From assembly GCA_045638005.1 (NCBI GenBank), contig JAZUAN010000062.1, positions 1 through 55,334 of the forward strand: DNA of 55,334 nt, in the 5' to 3' direction. Of this stretch, positions 49,954 through 55,334 are shown piece by piece (position 1 is the first letter of the stretch; every line of letters starts with the position of its first letter). The translations under genes were made by a program, and so were the position numbers. Below the pieces are notes generated by a model. That model was given only the letters and a program-made list of their open reading frames with translations. It was not told the origin of the DNA and made no database searches. This stretch comes from URNF01 sp045638005 (GTDB lineage Bacteria > Bacillota > Clostridia > Oscillospirales > Acutalibacteraceae).

Positions 49954-50349
49954 ATGGAACTGACAGTAATCATTGCCTTGTTACTGATGACGGCGTTTTT
50001 GAGTGTGCTTTTGCGGCAGTACCAACCGGAATTTGCGTTGGGCGTTGGCGTCGTTGCAGGTGTTTTAGTGCTTTTGGCAGTGCTGAAAAATCTGTTGCCC
50101 ACCCTCTCAGCGCTGCGTGCCATGTTAGAAAATGCAGCGCTCCCCTCTGCGTATGTCGGTATTTTGTTTAAAGCACTCGGCATTTGCTTGCTCACGCAGC
50201 TGGCGGCGGATACCTGCCGTGATGCGGGTGAGAATGCACTTGCCGCCAAGGCGGAATTCGTAGGAAAAATTATGCTTTTGATGATATCGTTACCACTATT
50301 CCAAAAGATCACCGCGCTTTCGCTTTCGTTGATGCAGGGGGCGCTATGA
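49954..50349 (+). CDS. spoIIIAD: Stage III sporulation protein AD
   Basis: 131 aa, four TM helices. The N-terminal half (LSVLLRQYQPEFALGVGVVAGV) and Y-V-G-I-L-F-K-A-L-G-I-C-L-L-T-Q match SpoIIIAD. The ATG at 49954 sits 1 nt after the spoIIIAC stop codon; ribosome binding site weak, so translation is probably coupled. Overlaps spoIIIAE by 4 nt. Confidence 0.93.
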   Translation: MELTVIIALLLMTAFLSVLLRQYQPEFALGVGVVAGVLVLLAVLKNLLPTLSALRAMLENAALPSAYVGILFKALGICLLTQLAADTCRDAGENALAAKAEFVGKIMLLMISLPLFQKITALSLSLMQGAL

Positions 50350-51479
50350 AACGGTGTGTGAGAATACTAAGCCTTGGTTTGTGCCTTTTGCTGTTCGCGC
50401 TACCCGTGCGTGCCGAAACAACACAGGATTATATAGATGAACAGATCATCCAAAGCGGCGCAGACGCACTTTGGGACGCCCTCACATACGAAACCAAAGC
50501 GTTATATGAGTCGGTCGGCATACAAAATCTTTCAGATTTGAGCGATATAGTGCTGTCACCACAAAATCTGTTGGATGCAGCGGAGGACGCGCTTGCCGCG
50601 CAAGCAAAATCACCGCTTTCGGTAATGGGGCTACTGCTTTGCGCCACGGTGCTGTGCGCGTATCTCGGCGGATTGAAAGATGCGGTGGGAGAAAACGGTA
50701 TACAAGCCATATATCAAAGCGTCAGCGTGCTTGCAGTGTGTGCCGTGTGCGCAGTACCATTTATACAATGCATTCGTGCGGTGGGTGACGCACTGTCAGG
50801 CGCCGCCGTGTTTATGGGGAGCTTTTCACCGGTGTATATAGCCACTTTGGCGGCTTCTGGGCATTTGCGCGCAGCGCTATCCTATCAAACGGTATTGCTG
50901 ATGTTTTCGCAGCTGCTTACCTGGCTTGCGAATGGCGTGCTGCTGCCGTTATTGCTCACCGCTTTTGCACTCGGAATGGTATCCGCGTGTACCCAAGCGG
51001 GGAATCTCGTAAAAATCAGCGAATGCATGCTGAAAACGGTTGCGTGGGTGCTGGGGATAGTAGCGGCGGTGTTTACAACATTGCTCACAGTGAACAATAT
51101 GCTGGGTGCAGCGGGGGATACCCTTAGCAGCCGCATGATAAAGCTGTCGCTGTCCAGCTTTGTACCGGTAGTGGGCGGTGCACTCAGCGAAGCGTTTTTG
51201 ACGGTGAAAGGGTGTATCGGTGTGGTGCGCACGACTGTCGGCGCATTTGGAATGCTCACCACTGCTTTGTTGGTGCTGCCGCCACTTTTGCGGTGCGTTT
51301 GTTGGCAATTCTGTCTATGGGTAGTGGGGGTGGCGGCGGATATGTTTGAACAAAAAACATTGAGCGCTTTTTTCAAAACCATGCAACAAGTGACCAAAAC
51401 GATGGTGGCGCTGCTTAGTGTGTGTGCATTATTTATGGCTATTGCTACCGTCGTCGTTTCAAGGGGGGCGTCGTCTTGA
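50346..51479 (+). CDS. spoIIIAE: Stage III sporulation protein AE
   Basis: 377 aa. Polytopic membrane protein of the channel. A signal peptide (MKRCVRILSLGLCLLLFALPVRA, 1-23) precedes a short extracytoplasmic segment and 6-7 hydrophobic helices. The GSFSPVYIATLAASGH and SSFVPVVGGALSEAF blocks are conserved in the family. Starts within the end of spoIIIAD. Confidence 0.94.
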   Translation: MKRCVRILSLGLCLLLFALPVRAETTQDYIDEQIIQSGADALWDALTYETKALYESVGIQNLSDLSDIVLSPQNLLDAAEDALAAQAKSPLSVMGLLLCATVLCAYLGGLKDAVGENGIQAIYQSVSVLAVCAVCAVPFIQCIRAVGDALSGAAVFMGSFSPVYIATLAASGHLRAALSYQTVLLMFSQLLTWLANGVLLPLLLTAFALGMVSACTQAGNLVKISECMLKTVAWVLGIVAAVFTTLLTVNNMLGAAGDTLSSRMIKLSLSSFVPVVGGALSEAFLTVKGCIGVVRTTVGAFGMLTTALLVLPPLLRCVCWQFCLWVVGVAADMFEQKTLSAFFKTMQQVTKTMVALLSVCALFMAIATVVVSRGASS

Positions 51480-51943
51480 ATTTTGCCGCGTGGGCGGGTG
51501 CTGTGTGCATGGCGGCGGCAGGGTGTACGGTGCTGCATATACTGGTGGGAAACAAAGGGGTCGGAAAGGTGTTTCGTTTGCTCACGGCAGCATTTTTTCT
51601 GTGTGCGGTGCTGAGTCCGCTGCTGTCTCTGAAAGATACCTTTAAACTACCGCAATTGTCTGCCGGGAGCATTAACGAAGCAGTAGAGGACACAGCGTTG
51701 CAGCAGATGCAAAGAGCAACAGAGAGCATATTGCTCCAAAAGGTAAACGAAGCTTTAAAAAATCATGATCTTTTGGCAAAAAAATTAGAAATTCACATGG
51801 ATACTTCCGCGGACGGGCGCATATCTATTACAGATATCGTGCTGTACATTCCGCCGGGTAACGCTTTGCACCGTAATTGGGTGCGAGAGATCGCAAAGGA
51901 GCGACTTGGTATGGAGGTCGTGGTGGAATATGCAGAAGAATGA
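51476..51943 (+). CDS. spoIIIAF: Stage III sporulation protein AF
   Basis: 155 aa. Two N-terminal TM helices (about 3-22 and 32-50) followed by an extracytoplasmic ring-building-like domain. The TTG start overlaps the spoIIIAE stop codon (TTGA) and has AAGGGGGG upstream; the earlier in-frame ATG at 51422 lies within spoIIIAE with no ribosome site. The I-S-I-T-D-I-V-L-Y-I-P and C-terminal G-M-E-V-V-V-E-Y fit the family. Confidence 0.88.
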   Translation: MNFAAWAGAVCMAAAGCTVLHILVGNKGVGKVFRLLTAAFFLCAVLSPLLSLKDTFKLPQLSAGSINEAVEDTALQQMQRATESILLQKVNEALKNHDLLAKKLEIHMDTSADGRISITDIVLYIPPGNALHRNWVREIAKERLGMEVVVEYAEE

Positions 51944-52484
51944 AAAAGGGTGGCAGGAGTGGTTCGCTTCGCTGCGCGGCGAAAAAGGGGTCAAGTGGGC
52001 GGTGGTGCTGGGTGTTGTCGGTGTGCTGCTGATACTTTTGTCCGAGTGGTTGCCCGATAAACAACAGGCAACAGCAGAGATGACCAAGCTTACATCCGAA
52101 CAATACTGTGCTGCGATAGAAGAAAAGCTGTGCACACTTTTGGAAAGAATGGACGGCGTGGGGGAGTGTGCGGTGTATGTGACGTTGGAAAACGGTGTGG
52201 AATATGTGTATGCTAAGGAACAGCAAGAAAATGCGGATCGTTCAGAGGATAAAGATCCAAGCGGTGAACAGATAAAGGAAAGTGCCGATTCACAGGAAAG
52301 TGTTATCCTCATCAATGGGGAAAATGGCGAAGAAGGACTGCTGCTCACCGAAATACAGCCGCAGGTGAAGGGCGTGGTGGTGGTCTGCGTTGGCGGCGAT
52401 AACGCGGCGGTCATCGAGCGGGTAACGCAGGTGGTGACAACCGCTCTTAATATTTCCACACGGCGCGTGTGTGTAACAAAATAA
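51930..52484 (+). CDS. spoIIIAG: Stage III sporulation protein AG
   Basis: 184 aa. One TM helix (about 24-42) and a ring-building domain; SpoIIIAG forms a large ring in the intermembrane space. MDGVGECAVYVTLENGVEYVYA and the end block VKGVVVVCVGGDNAAVIERVTQVV are conserved. A charged low-complexity loop lies near 100-125. The ATG overlaps spoIIIAF by 14 nt. Confidence 0.93.
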   Translation: MQKNEKGWQEWFASLRGEKGVKWAVVLGVVGVLLILLSEWLPDKQQATAEMTKLTSEQYCAAIEEKLCTLLERMDGVGECAVYVTLENGVEYVYAKEQQENADRSEDKDPSGEQIKESADSQESVILINGENGEEGLLLTEIQPQVKGVVVVCVGGDNAAVIERVTQVVTTALNISTRRVCVTK

Positions 52485-52497
52485 GGAGTGATCGTGT

Positions 52498-53061
52498 ATG
52501 AAAAGATTTACATTCAAAAAACAAGCCTTGGTGTTGACATTGGTAGCGGCTTTGGGAATTGCCGTGTATCTCAACTACTATTTTTCCGATCATACGATCG
52601 GCGCAAACGGCGGGAATTCCGGCGGTAACTTAGGCGAAGCGGTGTTCGTAACCGATGATACCGATACAAAGGGAGAAGGTAAAGATGAAGCGGTTTCGGT
52701 AGGTGCCAAGGTCAGTTATTTCGACCAGGCGCGCAAAAACCGCGAGACAGCGCGGGATGAAGCCGTGGACATTATTAAGGATATTGCTGCCGACCTGAAA
52801 ACAGATAGCGCGGCTGCGGAGAAGGTGGCTGCCCAGACCGCGGCCTTGACCCAAGCAGTGGCGAATGAAGCTAAGATCGAAGACCTTGTCAAAGCGAAAG
52901 GTTTTGCTGATTGCGTGGCGTATATTGCAGATGAAAGCTGTTCCGTGGTTGTAAAGGCGGAGAACCTTACAGGGGCGCAAACGTTGCAAATCACCGAGAT
53001 TGTGACCGCGCAAGCGGGTATTCCGGCACAAAAAATCAATATTATGGCAATAAATTCGTAA
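52498..53061 (+). CDS. spoIIIAH: Stage III sporulation protein AH
   Basis: 187 aa. One TM helix (about 8-26) and an EscJ-like ring domain that contacts SpoIIQ across the engulfment space. The KKQALVLTLVAALGIAVYLNY start is typical, and YFDQARKNRETARDEAVDIIK is diagnostic. AAGGAG precedes the ATG. Last gene of the operon; no terminator is seen after it. Confidence 0.94.
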   Translation: MKRFTFKKQALVLTLVAALGIAVYLNYYFSDHTIGANGGNSGGNLGEAVFVTDDTDTKGEGKDEAVSVGAKVSYFDQARKNRETARDEAVDIIKDIAADLKTDSAAAEKVAAQTAALTQAVANEAKIEDLVKAKGFADCVAYIADESCSVVVKAENLTGAQTLQITEIVTAQAGIPAQKINIMAINS

Positions 53062-53088
53062 AAAAGTGTTTCCATCTGCGAAAAAATG

Positions 53089-53148
53089 TGGTATACTACT
53101 TATAAATACCGCACCAAAGTGGCTGTGCGGGTCATCAGAAGTAGTATA
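53089..53148 (+). promoter_or_regulatory. asp23 promoter with nested inverted repeats
   Basis: TGGTATACT gives an extended -10 (TATACT 53092-53097), with a weak -35. A perfect 10-bp inverted repeat, TATACTACTT (53092-53101) and AAGTAGTATA (53139-53148), brackets an inner 6-bp repeat CCGCAC/GTGCGG (53109-53114 and 53125-53130). The ribosome site GGGAGG follows at 53151. Confidence 0.6.
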
Positions 53149-53164
53149 ACGGGAGGTATTCTTC

Positions 53165-53524
53165 ATGGAAGAAAGAGAGTTCAAAAAAGCCGAAGGCACC
53201 TGCGTCATTTCCGAAGAAGTGATCGCAACTATCGCTTGTACGGCTGCTATGGAGGTGCCGGGTGTGGCATCTATGGCGCAGCGTCCCGATCTGCGCGGTA
53301 TTATCACGGGTGGTGCGAATGGTAAGTCGGTGAAGGTTACCGGCAGTGAAAGCACCATGACGCTGGATGTGTACATCACCATTAAAGAAGGCTTCCGTAT
53401 TCCGGATGTGGCGGAGCAGGTACAGCATGAAGTTAAGGTTGCTGTACAGTCAATGACGGGAAAACCGGTCACCCGTATCAACGTACATGTTTCCGGTCTT
53501 AAACTGGAAGAAGTAAGCAAATAA
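53165..53524 (+). CDS. Asp23/Gls24-family (YqhY-like) protein
   Basis: 119 aa. The DUF322/Asp23 fold: VISEEVIATIACTAAMEVPGVASM at the N-terminus and VQSMTGKPVTRINVHVSGL near the end. Cytoplasmic; members are linked to envelope stress and, for YqhY, to the control of acetyl-CoA carboxylase. In B. subtilis yqhY follows accBC and precedes nusB; here accBC is missing from the spoIIIA-asp23 interval. Confidence 0.93.
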   Translation: MEEREFKKAEGTCVISEEVIATIACTAAMEVPGVASMAQRPDLRGIITGGANGKSVKVTGSESTMTLDVYITIKEGFRIPDVAEQVQHEVKVAVQSMTGKPVTRINVHVSGLKLEEVSK

Positions 53525-53531
53525 TTTTCGC

Positions 53532-53565
53532 GAAGACCCTTCCGTGACGGAGGGTCTTTTCGTGG
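53532..53565 (+). terminator. Terminator after asp23
   Basis: AAGACCCT-CCGT pairs with ACGG-AGGGTCTT (one bulge), followed by TTCG and a T run (GGTTTTT). Confidence 0.8.
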
Positions 53566-53634
53566 TTTTTACAGAACTTTGAAAACAAGCGGAACGGTGC
53601 CGATAGGCACTGCAAACGAAAGGATGAATTGGGC

Positions 53635-54030
53635 ATGACACGTCGTGAAGCGCGGGAGACCGCATTCGCATTACTGTTTGAAAACACCTTTTCCGATGAG
53701 GATATGGAAACGATCATCGCTGACGCGAGAGAAGCAGAAACATTGCTTCCCAATGATTTCGCTATTTCTTTGGCAACCGGTACGGCTGCCAACATGGAAG
53801 CGATTGACAAAAAAATCGCGGACGCTTCGCATAAATGGAGTGTGCAGCGTATTTCCCGCGTATCCGTGTCGGTGATGCGGCTTGCTGTATATGAGATCGT
53901 ATATCTCGATGACATTCCGGTGAGCGTTTCTATCAACGAAGCAGTTGAACTTGCGAAAAAGTACGGTGGCGAGGAAGAGGCTGCGTTTGTCAACGGTGTG
54001 CTCGGCGGTATCGTGAAGGTGACGGAGTGA
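53635..54030 (+). CDS. nusB: Transcription antitermination factor NusB
   Basis: 131 aa all-helical protein that binds boxA RNA with S10. Start MTRREARETAFALLFE and V-M-R-L-A-V-Y-E-I-V-Y-L-D-D-I-P-V then EAVELAKKYGGEEEAAFVNGVL are diagnostic. ATG at 53635, 9 nt after AAAGGATG. A GTGCC-GATA-GGCAC hairpin lies about 24 nt upstream. The stop codon overlaps the next start (GTGA). Confidence 0.95.
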   Translation: MTRREARETAFALLFENTFSDEDMETIIADAREAETLLPNDFAISLATGTAANMEAIDKKIADASHKWSVQRISRVSVSVMRLAVYEIVYLDDIPVSVSINEAVELAKKYGGEEEAAFVNGVLGGIVKVTE

Positions 54031-54971
54031 ACGGCTTTTTAGGACTGGATACCAGTAACTATACCACCTCCGCTGCTTACTGCGATGCGTACACGGGAGA
54101 TATCTGTCAGGTGAAGAGACTGTTGCCGGTGAAACCGGGGGAGATGGGTCTCAGACAAAGCGATGCTGTGTTTCATCATGTACGGCAGCTGCCGGAAATG
54201 GTGGAAGATTTGCGCGCACAATGCGACGGAGATATCGCGGCTGTTGCCGCTTCCGACCGTCCGCAGCAGCGGGACGGCTCGTATATGCCCTGCTTTTTAG
54301 TCGGCGCCGGTGCGGCGAGAGAGCTGGGGGCTCTTTTGCGGATACCGGTGCATTTTTTTACGCATCAGCAGGGGCACGTAGCGGCTGCACTTTACGGCGC
54401 TCGAAAACTAGAATTGCGGCACGAGCCCTTTCTCGCGTTTCACATCTCCGGCGGTACCACTGATGCCATCTATGTGCGACCGGATAAAGAGGAGATCATC
54501 ACCTGTGAGGTGGTGGCGCGTTCGCTGGATTTAAAAGCAGGTCAGCTGATTGACCGTGTGGGTGGTATGCTGTCGCTGCCTTTTCCTGCCGGTCCCGCTT
54601 TGGAAGCGCTGGCACTGACCTGTGAAAATACTGCGCTCAAAGCGCGTGCATCTATGGACGGTGTCAACTGCCATCTGTCCGGTGTGGAAAACCAATGTAA
54701 AACTATGTTGGAAAAGGGCTGCCCGCCTGCAGATATTGCGCTTTTCTGTTTAAAAAGTGTGGAAGCGGCGCTGGTTGCGATGACCGCCGCTTTGCAAAAA
54801 ACATACGGAGATCTGCCGCTTGTATATGCGGGCGGCGTGATGTCCAACACCTTGCTCAAAGAGACGCTTATCAATACCTTCGGCGGCAGTTTTGCGCCGC
54901 CGGTATTCTCTGCGGATAACGCGGCGGGGATTGCTGCATTATGCCGTATGAAGGAAGGGGAAGAACTGTGA
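54027..54971 (+). CDS. TsaD/Kae1-like protein (O-sialoglycoprotein endopeptidase-like paralogue)
   Basis: 314 aa. ASKHA-fold relative of TsaD, the tRNA t6A carbamoyltransferase. It has LGLDTSNYTTS (phosphate loop 1), the metal-binding THQQGHVAAAL (HxxxH), FHISGGTTD, a DRVGGMLSLPFPAGP segment and YAGGVMSN. Shorter and more divergent than true TsaD; clostridia often carry such a paralogue between nusB and xseA. Function of the paralogue is not known. Starts at GTG overlapping nusB; overlaps xseA by 4 nt. Confidence 0.85.
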   Translation: MNGFLGLDTSNYTTSAAYCDAYTGDICQVKRLLPVKPGEMGLRQSDAVFHHVRQLPEMVEDLRAQCDGDIAAVAASDRPQQRDGSYMPCFLVGAGAARELGALLRIPVHFFTHQQGHVAAALYGARKLELRHEPFLAFHISGGTTDAIYVRPDKEEIITCEVVARSLDLKAGQLIDRVGGMLSLPFPAGPALEALALTCENTALKARASMDGVNCHLSGVENQCKTMLEKGCPPADIALFCLKSVEAALVAMTAALQKTYGDLPLVYAGGVMSNTLLKETLINTFGGSFAPPVFSADNAAGIAALCRMKEGEEL

Positions 54972-55334
54972 CGGTCATCTCTGTCGGTCAACTCAACCGT
55001 TATGTGAAAATGCTGTTGGAGCAGGATCCGCATCTGACGCCTGTGTTGGTTAGCGGTGAGATCTCCAATTTCGTTAATCATTATAAATCCGGTCACCTAT
55101 ATTTTTCCCTGAAAGACGAAAACGCATTGGTCAAAGCGGTAATGTTCAAGACCTATGCGTCCCGCTTGAAATTTGTGCCCGAAAGCGGCATGAAGGTTAT
55201 TGTACGTGCGAGAGTATCGCTGTATGAAAAGGATGGCTCCTACCAGTTGTATGTGGAGGATATGCAGCCGGACGGTGTCGGCGCTTTGCAGATGGCGTAT
55301 GAACAACTGAAAAAGAAACTGGAAACAGAAGGTC
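54968..55334 (+). CDS. xseA: Exodeoxyribonuclease VII large subunit, 5' part
   Basis: The first 122 codons only; the gene runs off the right edge. The N-terminal OB fold is clear: VISVGQLNRYVKMLLEQDP, LVSGEISNFVNHYKSGHLYFSLKD, VRARVSLYEKDGSYQLYVEDMQPDGVG. Degrades single-stranded DNA with XseB. The GTG start overlaps the previous stop codon (GTGA). Confidence 0.95.
   Translation, partial: MTVISVGQLNRYVKMLLEQDPHLTPVLVSGEISNFVNHYKSGHLYFSLKDENALVKAVMFKTYASRLKFVPESGMKVIVRARVSLYEKDGSYQLYVEDMQPDGVGALQMAYEQLKKKLETEG

Noticed and set aside
1..55334. CRISPR array, insertion sequence, prophage, toxin-antitoxin or secondary-metabolite cluster
   Set aside because: No spaced repeats, transposase, integrase, phage structural or synthase-type proteins are seen; the window is core chromosome.

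Overview
The window is a gene-dense piece of chromosome (about 50% G+C by eye) from an endospore-forming Clostridia-type Firmicute. The sporulation genes (a complete spoIIIAA-AH operon, spoIIR, yunB, a spoIIM-like gene, a GerA-type germination protein, a SPOCS/LysM protein) and Firmicute gene orders (infC-rpmI-rplT; rnc-smc-ftsY; nadD-yqeK-rsfS; asp23-nusB-xseA) support this. Oscillospirales/Ruminococcaceae is my best guess from the mix of small families, but it is inference. I saw no phage, insertion sequence, integrase, toxin-antitoxin module or CRISPR array. No stretch over 300 bases lacks a gene.

Layout. 1-2.5 kb: a siroheme-type dehydrogenase on the minus strand, then two exported cell-wall peptidases with Thr-rich linkers. 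2.5-3.8 kb: a ribosomal-protein operon (infC, rpmI, rplT) behind a strong promoter and a leader attenuator. 3.9-11 kb: an rRNA methyltransferase, dprA, topA, trmFO, plsX and rnc, mostly coupled by 4-nt overlaps. 11-19.9 kb: smc, a YcxB-like protein, ftsY, rdgB, yhbY, a nadD-yqeK fusion, an LCP-family protein and rsfS. 19.9-26.2 kb: leuS, rpsU, a YqeG phosphatase, an endonuclease IV-like protein, pepP, efp and a zinc-ribbon protein. 26.2-29.3 kb: two spore genes. 29.3-34.9 kb: a cell-wall precursor block, with murL-murD on the plus strand facing asd-dapA-dapB on the minus strand. 35-37.7 kb: queA, tgt, yajC. 37.7-41 kb: small membrane proteins including a SpoIIM-like protein, then rmuC. 41-45.2 kb: an amidase, a DUF896 protein, an Lrp regulator with an aminotransferase, ispE, spoIIR. 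45.2-48.3 kb: two abutting tRNAs, yunB, ligA. 48.3-55.3 kb: spoIIIAA-AH, asp23, nusB, a TsaD-like protein and the start of xseA, which runs off the right edge.

How it works together. Peptidoglycan precursor genes (MurL/MurD for D-Glu, Asd/DapA/DapB for diaminopimelate) lie end to end and share one bidirectional terminator. Four sporulation transcripts carry matching sigma-E-like promoters, all with a 14-bp spacer, and spoIIR has a sigma-F-like one. Together they suggest a local mother-cell/forespore programme: SpoIIR activates sigma-E, and the SpoIIIA proteins build the feeding-tube channel with a SpoIIQ-like LytM protein, of which the gene at 664 is a candidate.

The most notable observations are the MurL-MurD pair in a spore former, an apparent AUA start for infC, a sigma-F-like promoter nested in a terminator hairpin before spoIIR, face-to-face asd/queA promoters with overlapping -10 boxes, a long spoIIIAA/spoIIIAB coding overlap, and a perfect inverted repeat across the asp23 promoter. 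I found no wholly novel multigene system.
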